Source: Cupriavidus basilensis
GTDB lineage: Bacteria > Pseudomonadota > Gammaproteobacteria > Burkholderiales > Burkholderiaceae
Length of the DNA: 64,000 nt
NCBI RefSeq assembly: GCF_008801925.2
Contig: NZ_CP062803.1
Coordinates: forward strand, 2,170,001-2,234,000
Direction of reading: 5' to 3'
Position numbers and translations under genes: made by a program. Position 1 is the stretch's first letter. The number at the start of each line of letters is the position of its first letter. The notes below the pieces were generated by a model, which saw nothing but the letters and a program-made list of their open reading frames with translations, had not been told where the DNA came from and made no database searches. Below, in pieces: positions 1-11,200 of this stretch.

Positions 1-1
1 A

Positions 2-340
2 GACCGTGTGCAGTTGCAGCAAGTACTGCTAAACCTCTTGATGAATGGCATCGAGGCGATGAAGGACGTGACGGACCGCCCCAGGGTACTGCGGATTCAG
101 TCCCGGTGCGACGCGGCCGGAGCCGCCCTGGTCGCGGTTCACGATACCGGCATCGGGCTGGAACCACAGGCAGAGGAACGAATCTTCGATGGCTTTTATA
201 CAACGAAGACGGAAGGCCTGGGCATGGGTCTCACGATCTGCCGAATGATCGTCGAAGCGCAGGCAGGCCGGCTGTGGGCAAGCGCGAACACACCTTTCGG
301 CGCCGTCTTTCAGTTCACCCTGCCACCCGCGCACGACTAG
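2..340 (+). CDS. Sensor histidine kinase, C-terminal ATPase domain (5' end outside window)
   Basis: The reading frame is open from the first bases, so the gene starts upstream of the window. The visible 113 residues are a GHKL-type ATP-binding domain. An N box (QQVLLNLLMNGIEAM) is followed by the G1 box DTGIG, an F-box region (FDGFYTTK) and a G2 box GLGMGL. The PAS/transmembrane input and the phospho-accepting His are not visible. The domain would autophosphorylate a partner response regulator, but no regulator follows here; the next gene is a porin on the other strand. The subfamily resembles NtrB/FixL-like kinases, which is inference from the box style only. Confidence 0.85.
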   Translation, partial: DRVQLQQVLLNLLMNGIEAMKDVTDRPRVLRIQSRCDAAGAALVAVHDTGIGLEPQAEERIFDGFYTTKTEGLGMGLTICRMIVEAQAGRLWASANTPFGAVFQFTLPPAHD

Positions 341-419
341 AACTGGACCAGCGTAGCCGCGCTGGACACGCCGAATGGAATCTGGGGCCTTCCTCTATTT
401 GGACATTGCCGCTGCCAGC

Positions 420-1520
420 CTAGAAGTTGTGCCGCATGCCCAGCGCAAAAGTCTGAGGATCGGCGCCGGCGCGAGTGCCTAGCTGATTGATCGCAAAATC
501 GTAAATCGCATGCTTCTTGTTCTCGATTCGGCTGTAGTACGTGAACAATGCCGTGCGCTTTGACAGCGGATACTCGTATCCAACCGTGAACTGAATGGCG
601 CCTGTATCCGACCCACTGCGGAAATATCCAATGGTTTGCGTCGATGTACCGGTGCCGTCAGTCGCATAGGCGAACCCAGCGCGCACGCTGCCCGGCCCAA
701 GTTGCTGTACCAATGATGCATAGTAGGCATTGCGCTGCAGGCTGCCGGAGTCGGTTCGGTAATGCAAGTGTTCGTACACCATTGCGATGCGCGTGCCGGC
801 CAGTACCTGATAGGACAGGCCAAATTTCAGGGCATCGTCGTTACGGCCGGCCGCCTGATAGTTGTGATGAACTTCATAAGCCATGGTGGCATTGAAGGGA
901 CCACGGTCGAACACAAGCGCGGCCGAGTACAGCGCGGGATTGCGCGGTACGCTGAGTTTTTCCTCCGGCATGCCCACGCCCAGCCAAAGGCTGGCGCCGG
1001 CGAGCTGTGGCGAACGGTACTGCACGATGTTCTTCTGACGACGATCGAACGAGCTGGTGTCTTGGACATTGTCCGAACTCGAGGTCGAGCCGTTGCCAAT
1101 CAGTGCCATGTAGCCGGCCGTGGTCGGGTAATACGGGTCGTAGGCCATGGTTGCCTCGGTATACGGCGTATGCCAATGCCCCATGAACAGCAGACCGTAT
1201 TCGCTTTGCAGTCCGATACGCGAGTTGCGGCTCGCGATCTGGCCTTGCCCCGTGTCCACGGACAGGTTGCTTTCGATCTGCCAGACTGCCTTCAGGGAGC
1301 CGCCCAATCCTTCTTCTCCGCGCAGGCCCCACACCGACCGATAGTTGGTCTGCCTGACGACGCTCCCCAACGATGTACCGTCGGTTGCCTTACTGGCGCT
1401 CGAGTACTCGATTGCCGTGTTCAAGCGGCCATAGACGGTGACGGAGCTATCGCCAAATGCCGAGGCGCTGATCAGGAAGAGCGCCGCACAAATGCAAGCT
1501 TGTTGATTAGCGCGCTGCAT
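420..1520 (-). CDS. Gram-negative trimeric porin (Burkholderiales type)
   Basis: This 366-residue outer-membrane porin is a general diffusion channel for small hydrophilic solutes. Residues 1-23 form a signal peptide, and the mature protein opens with the classic first strand DSSVTVYGRL. Alternating amphipathic strands follow, and the chain ends in Phe (GMRHNF), the signal used by the Bam complex for outer-membrane insertion. The length matches the 16-stranded porin family. The L3/PEFGG-like constriction motif is not obvious, so substrate selectivity cannot be read. The gene stands alone, with its 3' end facing the kinase gene and its 5' end divergent from an AraC-type regulator. Confidence 0.9.
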   Translation of the reverse strand: MQRANQQACICAALFLISASAFGDSSVTVYGRLNTAIEYSSASKATDGTSLGSVVRQTNYRSVWGLRGEEGLGGSLKAVWQIESNLSVDTGQGQIASRNSRIGLQSEYGLLFMGHWHTPYTEATMAYDPYYPTTAGYMALIGNGSTSSSDNVQDTSSFDRRQKNIVQYRSPQLAGASLWLGVGMPEEKLSVPRNPALYSAALVFDRGPFNATMAYEVHHNYQAAGRNDDALKFGLSYQVLAGTRIAMVYEHLHYRTDSGSLQRNAYYASLVQQLGPGSVRAGFAYATDGTGTSTQTIGYFRSGSDTGAIQFTVGYEYPLSKRTALFTYYSRIENKKHAIYDFAINQLGTRAGADPQTFALGMRHNF

Positions 1521-1884
1521 CTTCTTGATTCGAGTTGCTATCCGTTACCAGCGTCGGGCACCGTGACCACGAGTGACCGGCTTCCTGCGTATGTTTTTCT
1601 GCGCTCATGGAATGGCTCATTTGGTGTGAAATCGATCAGCAAGCGGGAACCGGCACAAGCCCATCCACGAGCACAGTGAGGACCAGGCATATTGTGCGGC
1701 TGCGCAAGAAGCAAAAGCGGACCATGGGAACAGTATCGATGGCTGGATGAATGCAAAAAGTGCCTTGCCTTTATTAGCGATCGCCGTAGACACTGTCCAT
1801 GGGTCGACGCCGGGCACGCTGCCTGCGGATCATCGCGCATTGCCCCGTAGCTGGCATTCATACAAAGGTATGGGTGACTAGCAT
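1521..1884. other. Intergenic region between divergent porin and AraC-type regulator genes
   Basis: These 364 bases must hold the porin promoter (minus strand) and the regulator promoter (plus strand). I see no strong sigma-70 pair, no clear palindrome and no conserved small ORF. Open frames crossing the region have no recognisable protein content. AraC-type proteins often bind such divergent spacers, so a control site for both genes is plausible but not visible. Confidence 0.4.
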
Positions 1885-2928
1885 ATGGGAGCCGTGGTCC
1901 AATATGCGCACCTAGGGCGGGCCGGAGCCATTGCCATGATTGATCCAGCCATGCCGGTGCTCGATGCACCGGATAACCCTGACGGCAGCGGGCTGGCGCT
2001 GGCAGCCCGCGCGGTCGAGGTCGCACCCACGGAGCAGCAATGGCGGCGGCCTCCACACTCCGAGGCCGCATCGGCATCCCGTCATCACGGGCTTCTGGTG
2101 TCGCGCTGGCTTTGCGATGGCCCCGCACCACTTGAGGTCACGCACCCGGGTGACGCCCAGCGGCATTGCATTGCGCTGGCGCTCCGGTCGAGTTCGATCC
2201 GCCTGCTGTGTGGCGGCAAGCCCATCATCGACGGCCGCCTGCCAGCCGGCGCCGTGCAAGTGACGGCGCCCTCCACGCCTGCCTCGGCGGTGTTCGATTC
2301 CGCCAGCGATATGCTGCATCTGCACGCGCCGCAGAACGCCATGGCTGAGTGTCACGCCGACCTGTTCGGGCATGCGCCAAGCGGCGACATCGTTCTCGAT
2401 GACCCATTCCCGTATGTCGACCCGGTGCTTGAACGGCTCGGCCAGGCGCTGGTCGTGGCGCACCTGCAGGATCCGGGGCTGGGCCGCATGTTCGCCGAAA
2501 GCGTAGCGATAGCCATCGTTTCCCGCGTGGTAGCCAGTCATTTCCACCGTGTTGCCGCCCATCGACGCGAACCCTCCAGGTTGCCCCCGTGGCGGCTGCG
2601 CCGGGCACTGGAGTACATCGAGGCCAATCTTGCCGCGCCAATCGGGCTGGCGGATATCGCCGCTAGCACGGGCCTGACGCGCATGCATTTTGCTGCGCAG
2701 TTTCGGCGCGCCACTGGCATGCGTCCGCACGAGTATCTGCTGCGCCGTCGCATCGAACACGCGCAGGACCTGCTGCGCCATGCCGGGCATGGCGTGCTTG
2801 ACGTGGCACTGCGCTGCGGATTTCGCTCGCAGGCGCACTTCACGACCGTCTTCAAACGCTTTGTCGGAGACACGCCCCACTGCTGGCGTGTCAAGGTAGC
2901 ATCCACTTCAGGCAGTTCACATGCTTGA
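1885..2928 (+). CDS. AraC/XylS-family transcriptional regulator
   Basis: This 347-residue protein has a C-terminal double helix-turn-helix (about residues 230-335). The RRALEYIEANLAAPIGLADIA segment leads into the first HTH, and the second HTH/signature region is LDVALRCGFRSQAHFTTVFKR. The N-terminal ~220 residues resemble the AraC-binding-like/cupin sensing part of the AraC_binding_2 group, with no obvious ligand motif. An internal ATG at 1936 has a better-placed GGAG and would remove 17 residues, so the start is uncertain. It diverges from the porin gene and may regulate it. It has no link by position to the catabolic cluster 19 kb away. Confidence 0.85.
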   Translation: MGAVVQYAHLGRAGAIAMIDPAMPVLDAPDNPDGSGLALAARAVEVAPTEQQWRRPPHSEAASASRHHGLLVSRWLCDGPAPLEVTHPGDAQRHCIALALRSSSIRLLCGGKPIIDGRLPAGAVQVTAPSTPASAVFDSASDMLHLHAPQNAMAECHADLFGHAPSGDIVLDDPFPYVDPVLERLGQALVVAHLQDPGLGRMFAESVAIAIVSRVVASHFHRVAAHRREPSRLPPWRLRRALEYIEANLAAPIGLADIAASTGLTRMHFAAQFRRATGMRPHEYLLRRRIEHAQDLLRHAGHGVLDVALRCGFRSQAHFTTVFKRFVGDTPHCWRVKVASTSGSSHA

Positions 2929-2975
2929 CTCTGCGCACTCCGCCTGTGCCGAACTCTCCCATGCGCGCGTCTAGC

Positions 2976-3130
2976 GCCTGCTGTTGCTGCTGAATTTTGC
3001 CGTGGGCGTCGTCAGCGGCATTCCGATGGAGTTCGAGTGCGGCACCAACTGGAGCGCGTTCTCCGATTTCACCGGTCAGTTCTTCGGCCATACCCTCGGG
3101 TTCGAAGGCGCGATGGCGTTCGGCCTCCCT
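2976..3130 (+). pseudogene. Remnant of cytochrome bd oxidase subunit I (CydA/CioA)
   Basis: A plus-strand frame encodes [15 protein letters not shown], then [20 protein letters not shown] and FEGAMAF. These match the transmembrane core of cytochrome bd subunit I, where the family has NFA.GVV.GI..EFQFGTNW and PLA.EG..AFFLE. Only about 45 residues survive. There is no start codon in context, the sequence loses similarity after about 3120, and no subunit II gene follows. It is a decayed fragment, not a working oxidase. Confidence 0.7.
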
Positions 3131-3179
3131 GCTCGCGACGGACCGGCCGCAAGGCCAGCCCGTATCGTGAAACACCTGC

Positions 3180-3656
3180 CTATTTCGCCGCTTCCGCGAG
3201 GAACCAGGCGCGACGCTGCGCCTGGTCGATCCAGGTTTCAAGCAAACCGGCGGTAGCCACATCGGCGTGATCGTCGCAAGCATGGTGTGCCTCAAGCATG
3301 GCCGCCACCAACGTCAGGTTATCGGCATGCAGCTCGCGCAGCATCGCATGCGGCGACACCGACTCCTCGTCGTTGTCGCGTAGCCGCTGCAGGCGCGCAA
3401 TGTCGCCAATCGAACGCAGCGTGGTGCCGCCGATCTTTCGCACACGCTCGGCGATGTCGTCGGTAGCGGCGAAGATCTCCGCCGCCTGATCGTCCAGCAG
3501 CAGATGGTAGTCGCGGAAATGCGGGCCGGACATATGCCAGTGAAAGTTCTTGGTCTTCAGATAAAGCGCGAAAACGTCCGCCAGCAGTCCGTTCAGATGG
3601 TCGGAAAGCTCGGTGACAGCAAGTCCGGGGTCGATATCAGTCGAAGCGCGTTGCAT
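3180..3656 (-). CDS. dps: Dps-family ferritin-like DNA-binding/iron-storage protein
   Basis: This 158-residue protein matches Dps length. Near the N-terminus it has [12 protein letters not shown] and [12 protein letters not shown], which carry the inter-subunit ferroxidase ligands (His39, His51, Asp55 and the following Glu). Dps forms dodecamers that oxidise Fe(II) with peroxide, store iron and protect DNA in stationary phase or oxidative stress. I chose the ATG at 3656 because AGGAGT sits five bases upstream and the similarity starts here, although the frame stays open farther upstream. The N-terminal extension is short and has few lysines, so DNA binding may be weak. It is a single gene flanked by decayed sequence. 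Confidence 0.9.
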   Translation of the reverse strand: MQRASTDIDPGLAVTELSDHLNGLLADVFALYLKTKNFHWHMSGPHFRDYHLLLDDQAAEIFAATDDIAERVRKIGGTTLRSIGDIARLQRLRDNDEESVSPHAMLRELHADNLTLVAAMLEAHHACDDHADVATAGLLETWIDQAQRRAWFLAEAAK

Positions 3657-4329
3657 GGTGACTCCTGCAGAAGAATGAAGGGCAAACGGAGGCCCGGCTG
3701 GAGCATAGCCCCGGAGATCCACGCGCGTCTTTTCCGCAAACCGATGGCTTTCGCAAATGCACTGCGCATCGGGCCGGTACTCATATTTTGATCTGATAGC
3801 GCCCCCGACTGCATTCACGTGATGGATTCCCCCCGCGCGCATCTCTTCGAGAATCGCCACCAGATGCTGGGCGCCCGTCTTGTATCCAAGGCCGATTGCC
3901 GTGGGCGGCTCGGATGCGCGTTCACTCAACTGCAGGCGCACCGCAACGCCGAATGCATGGAATTGGCCTGGAGCCACGCATACCGTCAAAGATTTCCCTG
4001 GGCACGCCAGCGGTTGTGGGGCCACCGAGCTGACGCGTTAGTAAAGCACCAGCCGAGAGCCTGCAATGCACGCCTGCCCCTGGTTATGGAAGATCGCCCA
4101 TGCGGCGCCGTTGAGCCAATGCGCTGCGCGCAAGAGCTACGTTGGCGTTCTCGCCTATGACATGGCCGGGGCTGCGCGAAAACTTGCTGAAGATCTCGAG
4201 AAGTACGCCTGGAGCCAAGCTGCCGAGACCCTTGCCGAGACCCAGGAGTACCGTTCGCATTCGCCTTCGGTCGCGGCGAGGCCGGGAAGTCAACCTCGTA
4301 CCGCGGCGCGACGCGCGCCTCGTTACCCT
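3657..4329. other. Gene-poor, degenerate intergenic region
   Basis: These 673 bases separate dps from an ECF sigma gene. Apart from the luciferase-like remnant listed separately, I can recognise nothing. Several open frames exist on both strands, but none has a ribosome site with conserved content. The stretch looks like decayed coding DNA, in keeping with the cydA remnant on the other side of dps. Confidence 0.4.
3816..3965 (-). pseudogene. Possible remnant of a luciferase-like (LLM class) flavin oxidoreductase C-terminus
   Basis: About 50 residues in the frame upstream of dps resemble the C-terminal part of LLM-class oxidoreductases. VRLQLSERASEPPTAIGLGY is followed by KTGAQHLVAILEEMRAGGIHHV, like the family pattern of a proline-rich strand followed by a helix and a (G/A)(V/I)xHV turn. 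There is no N-terminal domain, no start and no intact C-terminus, so it is a fragment at best. The match is from memory and short. Confidence 0.35.
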
Positions 4330-5052
4330 TTATTCGACCGTGCATAAGGAATGGGCGGTACCCACAAGCGCGGAGTACGCCCCGGTTGGCGCCTCCTGCT
4401 CCGATGCATAGGCACCGCAGTCTCTCTTTCTCGCGTGCAGTAACGCGCGCCGCGGCGTGTTGACACCCCCGACGGCGCGCCGCCCGGTCTGCGTCGCACA
4501 GTAGTCCAGGGTCTGACGCAGCACCGTATCCACGCTGCGCAGCGACATGCCATGGCGTGCAGCCACTTCCTCGCGGGTCAGTTCCTCCAGGCGCAGGCCC
4601 ACCAGCACGCGCCGGTGGCGGCCCGGAACGTTCTCCAGCGCACGATCGAGCGCCGCCAGATCCGAGCGCGCTTCCACGACGGCTTCCGGCCCCGGTCCTT
4701 GGTCGGCAAGATGCTCGAACACGGTGTCTGCATCGGGCGGCGATGGCCAAATGCGACGGTCACGCAACTGATCCGTCGCGAGGTTGCAAGCGACGCGATA
4801 CACGTAAGCCTCGGCGCTACGTACCGCGTCAGGAAGTGTCGCGCTCCCCAGGCGCAGCCACGCCTCCTGCAGGCTGTCGCGCGCCGTATCGGGGCAACCA
4901 ACATGGCGCGTCAGACGTCGACGGAGCTGGTCATAGTTCGATACCAGGAAGTCGCGCAGGACGACCCCGGACTCACCAGCATGGGAGGCCGCACCGGCCG
5001 CGCCGCCAGTTGTCCCGAGCGCCTTGACGCAATGCGCAATGCTCGTATCCAT
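4330..5052 (-). CDS. ECF RNA polymerase sigma factor with C-terminal tail
   Basis: This 240-residue protein has sigma region 2 (about residues 35-100, including DSLQEAWLRL and AYVYRVACNLATDQLRDRR) and region 4 (about 130-185, LTREEVAARHGMSLRSVDTV). This is the arrangement of FecI-like ECF factors. I preferred the ATG at 5052 over a GTG 24 bases upstream. About 50 residues follow region 4, longer than usual for the family; this could be a natural regulatory tail or the result of a late frameshift. No anti-sigma gene is adjacent. It lies 150 bases downstream of the giant haemagglutinin on the same strand and may belong to that locus. Confidence 0.85.
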   Translation of the reverse strand: MDTSIAHCVKALGTTGGAAGAASHAGESGVVLRDFLVSNYDQLRRRLTRHVGCPDTARDSLQEAWLRLGSATLPDAVRSAEAYVYRVACNLATDQLRDRRIWPSPPDADTVFEHLADQGPGPEAVVEARSDLAALDRALENVPGRHRRVLVGLRLEELTREEVAARHGMSLRSVDTVLRQTLDYCATQTGRRAVGGVNTPRRALLHARKRDCGAYASEQEAPTGAYSALVGTAHSLCTVE

Positions 5053-5138
5053 GAGACGTCTATCTCCGTGTTCCACTACGAAGTCCTCAACCGCACAGGG
5101 GATTCCAGCGCGAACGCTCCCGCCTCGACGGCGTCATG

Positions 5139-5160
5139 CCGAACGCCGAGAGGCGTTGGG
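5139..5160 (-). terminator. Weak hairpin downstream of the haemagglutinin gene
   Basis: AACGCC and GGCGTT pair around a GAGA loop and can be extended by CC/GG after one mismatch. It lies 45-65 bases past the haemagglutinin stop on its transcribed strand. No U-run follows, so intrinsic termination is doubtful. Confidence 0.3.
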
Positions 5161-5203
5161 CAAGGCGATGCCACGATAGACGCGGATGCCGCACGATTTG
5201 CTG

Positions 5204-8200
5204 CTACCGGATCTGTTTCAGATTGCGGCGCTCGTCATCGGTCAGTCGCTCCAGCTGGGCAGGATTGAACCGCCCGCCCAGGCCGACGAACTGCACTGGA
5301 CTCGCCGGATCGTATGGCTCGCTGGATTGGAGGGCGCCAGCAGGCACCTTCTTGCTCTCGCCATCAGCGGGCGACGACGACTCCGGGCCAGCGTCGAGCA
5401 TGCGCACCGTGAAGATCGAAGGCAGGTTTTGCCGCTGCGCCGCGCGATCCCGCGACATCGCATCCTGCGCAGCGGCGGCAGCTTGCGATGCCGTTGAGCT
5501 GGCATTGGTCATCGCCCCCACATTCACGGTGGCGACCACCGGCAGCCCTGTCGATTTCCCCTGAACCTGCACGTTGGCCGCGTTTACCACCTGCAGCGCC
5601 GCGAAGTTGACATTGCCCGAGACCCGGATGCCCGCCTCACCGGCATCGATGGTGCCCAGCGGCGCCACCAGGTCCACGTCGCCGGGCGGCACCTCCGGAA
5701 TCGGGCTCAGCGTGGCGATGCCCGCGCCCGAGGACGGCACGTTCGGCGACACCGTGACATTGCCCAGCGCGTCGTAGACCCGCTTGGGCGGGGTGTACAC
5801 CACCGTGGTCTTGGAGCCCCGGCCGGCGTTGATGTCGCCTTCCGACGACCAGCCCTGGATGCTGCCGCCAAAGGTCGTCATGATGCGCGACAGGCCCAGC
5901 AGGATGCTGCCCTTCGCGTAGAGGGCGATGTCCCCCGCACCCTGCGTCAGCAGGCCGGCACCGGCTCCCGCCGGCACGCCCTCCACGCCGACCAGCGTCT
6001 TGCCGCCCGGGTTGAGCATCTGGATGCCGCCGCCGAAGTTGGTATGCACGCCGGCGTCGGTGATGATCGGCACCGTCTGCCCGTTGACCGTGGTGGAACC
6101 CGTGATACTGCTGAACATGGTGATGTCGCCCTGGTAGGCGATCGCATTGCCACGCGCATCCGTGGCCGGGAACAGCGTCGCGATCGCCTCGCGCCCGCGC
6201 AGGTAGCTGCCATAGCGCGAACTCGCCGGATCGTTGTACTCGCGCCCGCCGAGCAGCAGCTCCTGGAAGTAAACCTGCCGCGCGAAGACGCCCTGCTGCT
6301 CGCCGGGCAGCGCAAGGAAGTACGCCAGCGCATCGGCCGCCGCGCCCTTGTAGCCGAAACGCTGCCGCAGCCACGCCAGCAGCTCTGCGTCGTAGGCATG
6401 CGCCACCTTGCCGCTGCCCGCCAGCGGCGTGCCTGCGTTCAGCTGGTTCGCCGCGTCGAAGTAGAGCCTGGCGAAGCCCGCGTAGTCGGGGCCGGTCGCG
6501 CCGGCACCAGCCAGCACCGTGATGCCGGCCCCGCCCGATTTGTTCGACGGGTTGATGATGTCGCCCGCGCTCGTCAGCGACCCGTCATAGCCCTGGTACA
6601 GGTTGCGCCCGGCCTGCAGCTGGAGCAGGCCCGGCCCGGCGATCGTCACGGACTGGCGGAAGATGTCGCGGCCGGCCTGTATCAGCGTGATGTCGCCCGC
6701 ATCCAGGTTCAGGGAGGCACTCGGCGTCGTGCCCGTACCGACGATATCGCGCCCGGCGATGACCTGGAACGGCTTGGCGGCGGCGTACCAGGTCGTCGGG
6801 AACGGCTGGAAGGAGCCCGGGCCGAACCCTGGCGACGGATTCTGTACCTGCCCGAGCGCCAGGTCGACGATATCCTTGCCGGCATAGACGAGGGCCGGCT
6901 GATCGTCGGCCGCATGCAGATTGCCCAGCGGCGTGTCCGGCCCGAACGCGATCGGACTGCTGCGCGTAAAGCCCAGATAGGCCGATGTCGGACTGGCATT
7001 GTTCGTGCCGCCGCCACCGACCGACGTTTCGAAGACCGGGCGCAATGGCGTTGCCAGCGTGCTCATGTCGGCGCCGGACATGGCCACCACCTGGCTCGAC
7101 CCATAGATGGAGCCCGCCGCCAGCAGTTCGAGCTGGCCGCGTGGCGACGGCACCAGCTCGAGCACCGGATACGAGAGGCCCGGCAACGGCTCGGCGAAAC
7201 GGATATCGCCGTTGGCAGCCGCGACGATCAGCGTGCCCGGATAGAAACCGTTGCTGTTCTGAACGTTGTTGCCGGCGGTCCCGCCCGGCAACGGCGCCAC
7301 ATCGCCACCGGCGGAATACAGCTTGATCGCCGAACCCGGCGTCCAAAGGGTGAATGCGGAGGTACCGCCATTCGGGACCAATGTCGTGCTCCCGTCCGCG
7401 TTGCGCAGCAGATAGGGAATGCCGGCCTGATCGACCGGGGGGCCCATGCCGGCATCGGCGGCACCCGCGATCACAAGGTCGCCGCGCGTGGTGATGTTGA
7501 CGACACCGTCGCCTGGCGTCACCGTGGGACCGGGCGTCTTTGCCGAGCGCTTGAAGACGTTGGCTTCGACCGCGCGCGGATCGAACGACGTGAACAGGGC
7601 GCCGCCTTGCGCGACCGCCAGCGCACCGATGGAACCGGCGTCCACGTTGATGTCGCCGCGCAGGTTCGTGATCGCGCCATAGTAGTCAGGCACCTGAATG
7701 GAGGTTGGAAGCACCGGATTGAGCCCGCCGCCGATCTTCAGCGTGAGATCGCCGCCGCCGGTCGCGACCACCGTGCCGTCGGCCAGCACGCGCCCGGTCG
7801 AGGCCACCGCGAGGTCGAGCCCGGTCGGGCCGCTGCCGGTCACGCCGGCATTGCGGCCGGCAATCACGGTCAGGTTGCCGCCGCCCAGGGTGCCGATCCC
7901 CTGGAAGCCGGTCATGGTGCTATCCACCTTCCAGCCGGAGGTCCGCGTCAAGGCGCCGAAATTGATCCACCACGCCGTGGGATCGGTGGACACGCCCCCG
8001 CCCTGGCGCCAGAGCCAGTTGCCGGTCAGGTCCGAATCGACATAGCGGGAATTGTTGTTGGCGATCTGCACGCTGCCCGTCACGTCCTGCTGGGCCATGA
8101 GAAGCAGGTCGCCGCCATGCTCCGGGTACCAGGCATGCAGGCCACCGCCCCGCGTGGCGATGATGTCGTAGGGATTGCTGCCGTCCGCCGCCAGGATCGG

Positions 8201-11200
8201 CGCCGATTGCGTGCCGGCGGTGTAGACGCCATACGGGGTCGCCTCGCTAAAGCTGCCGCCGGCCAGCAGTTCGAGATTGCCGGTGCCAGTGCGCAGCACG
8301 CTGAAGTAGCTGCCGTTCAAGGAGGCGTTGTAGCTCGGATCGTTGAGCGTCAGATTGCCGCTTCCATTGAGCGCGCGCACGGTCTGCAAGGCGCGCCGGT
8401 CCGAGCCGGCCAGGTCGGCACCGGCAACCAGGCGCAGCGACGCGGATGGCGCACCAGCCGCCAGCATCGTCGCCGCGGCTGACGCGGCGGCCGCGCCAGG
8501 GGTCCCCTTGCTGACCAGCGCCATCGCCACACCCGGCAGACGGATCCCGGCCTCGAACAGCAGGCCGCCCGAGGCGGACAGCTTCGTGCCCGCGGGAATC
8601 GCGTCGCCGACGTAGTAGATGGTGCCATCCGACCCGATAAGGCCGCCGAGGTAGTTGTAGAAGTCGTCATTCGGCACCGTCCAGCTCGTCATCAGGTAGA
8701 CATCCTTCGACGCGACATAGCTGGCACCCGGCGTGCCCCAATAGCCATCCTGGAGAGAGAACTCGGGACTGTTGGTGATATCCAGGACGCCGTCATAGAC
8801 CGCCGGCTTGCCCGCGACCGCCCGGAAGCCGTCGGAGATGCTTCCCTTGACCGCGAGGTTGCCGCCGGCCCGGATCACCAGGGCCAGCGGCTCGCCCGCG
8901 CCGTAGCTGGCGGACGTGGTATCGCGGTTGGCGCCGGGACCATAGCGATACCCGGCCAGGTCGACATCGCCGGATACCGTCAGGTTGCCCTGCGGGGTGG
9001 CACTCACCACCTCCACGCCGGGGCGCAGGTGCAGGGCGCTGCCATAGGCGGACAGCCCCGCCATGCGGCCCTGCAGGCCTGCATTGGCGAGCGCACCGGC
9101 CGTGAAGACTTGGCTGTCCCGATCGACGAGATCGAGCCAGCCTTGCGTGATGACCTGGCCGACGGGATCGCCCTGATCGGCCGGTGCGTTCGCATAGGTG
9201 GCAAAACCGTTGAGCTGGATGCCGCGCGTTCCGCGGATGGTGAGCGGTCCGGCGGCCGAGATAGCGACATCGTTGCCGGTCGCATTGGCCGGAGCCCCCG
9301 CACCGGTCGCGCTCGAAGCGGTCGCACCGACACGCTGCGCATTCAATACGACATCGCCATAGGCCACGCTGCCCGGCGTCGACAGGTCGATGGTCGCGCC
9401 AGGCAACAGCGTCAGCACCCCATGGGCCGCACTCAGCTCCACGTGGCCGCGGTTCCTGGCCTCGACCGGCAGCCCGTAGCTATCGGCCTGCAGCACGGTG
9501 CCGTGCGCATCAAGCACGGCACCCGATGCCAGCGTCAGCCCGTTGGCGGCCGACAGGCGGATCGTGCCGGGGGCCGCGCCCGATGCATCGATGGTGCCGG
9601 TCACGGTCAGTTGCCCGCCATCCGTTGCGATCGACACCTTGTGCGCCTTCACACCGTCGCCGACGACCAGGTCGCCCTGCCTGGCGGTGAAGCTGCGTGC
9701 GTCGAAGAAGCCGCCCCGGGTCAGCGCGGCGTTCAACCCCGCGAAGTCTGCGAAGGTAGCCGCCCTGGCACTGAAGCCGCCGCTGGCCTGGCCATCGGTC
9801 GCGCCGCCATTGAGCGTACCGTTCAGCGCGACCCGCCCCTTGCCGGCATCGATCGTGATTTCGCCGGCGTTCGCATGGATCGCCGAGACGTCGATCACCG
9901 CGCCGCCAGCCTGCACCACGCCGCCCTGCGCGCTGTTAAAGCTGGCCGTGCCGCCGAAGCCATAGACCGTGGCCCGCTGGATGGTCGCCGGCTGGCCGCT
10001 AAGATCGATGCGGCTACCCGCGTCCAGCGCGATGTCGTGTGTGGCGTTCACCACCAGCTTGCCGCTCGGCAGCAGGATGGTGCTGCCGATAGCGACGCTG
10101 TCGCCGCCCAGGTCGATCTGCGCGCCCGCGATGGTCGAGTTCGCCTGGCTCGGCGCCTGGCCTTGCGGCGCCAGCACGTTCAGTGCCCCGCCCGCCGTAT
10201 AGGCCATGATCGACTTCTGCATGCCGGTCAGCATCGGCGTTGCCAGCGTCAGGTTGCCGCCCGTGCCGCTCTGGCCGAACACGTCCGACGGATCCGCGCT
10301 GGGCGCCTGATAGACGAAGAGCGAGCCGTTGCCGGCCGACACGATCTTCTCGCTGGCCCTCAAGTTGACGTTGCCAAAGCCATGGACCGTGCGGCTGGCC
10401 TTGCCATTGTCCAGCGACACGAACTGGCCGAGGTCGATCTCCCTGGCCACCAGGTCCAGCGTGCCCAGGCCCGTTCCCGGGCCATCGCCCGCGATCGCCG
10501 GCGGCGTCGCACTGGCGAGGGCGTTCCACGTGATCTTGCCCGCCGCGATGGTGGCATGATCGCCCGCCCTGCCCCAGCCATAGATTGCGGGCGTGTTCAG
10601 CACCAGGTTGATGCCGGCGCCGGCGGCGTCCAGGCCGGCGCTGCCGAACAGGTTGATCGCGCTGGACGCGCCCAGCGTGATTGTCTGCAATGCGGGCACG
10701 CCCCGCGGCAGATCGCCGCTGACCAGCCGGTTGAACAGCGCCTGGTCGAACAACAGCCCGGCCGGGGCACCCGCCGCGGCGATGTCGCCGCTGCTGCCGA
10801 CGTTGATGGTGTTCATGGCCAGTGCAATATTGCGCGAACCGAAGCGGGCGCCTGAGTCCATGTTGACCCCGCCGTTGGTGGCAAACGCCAGCGTGCCCTC
10901 GGAGTACAGCTGCGCCCCTGCGCCGATGGTGATGGCGCCGGTGCCCTGCGAGCCGAGGAAGTCCAGCTTGCCGTTGGACAGCGCCAGCACCGAGGTACCG
11001 TAGCCGGTGGTGTAGCCCATGCCGGTGGAGGCCGAATCGAACGGCGTCCCGCCCTGGCCGATGGTGCTCAGGTTCACGTTGTTGCCGACGCCGATATTCC
11101 CGCCGACCAGCACCAGTTCGCCGGCCTGGAGCGTGACGCCGTCGCGGATGGCGAGGTCCTGCCCACCCTGGAACATCAGCGTGCCGTTGATCACCCCCAC

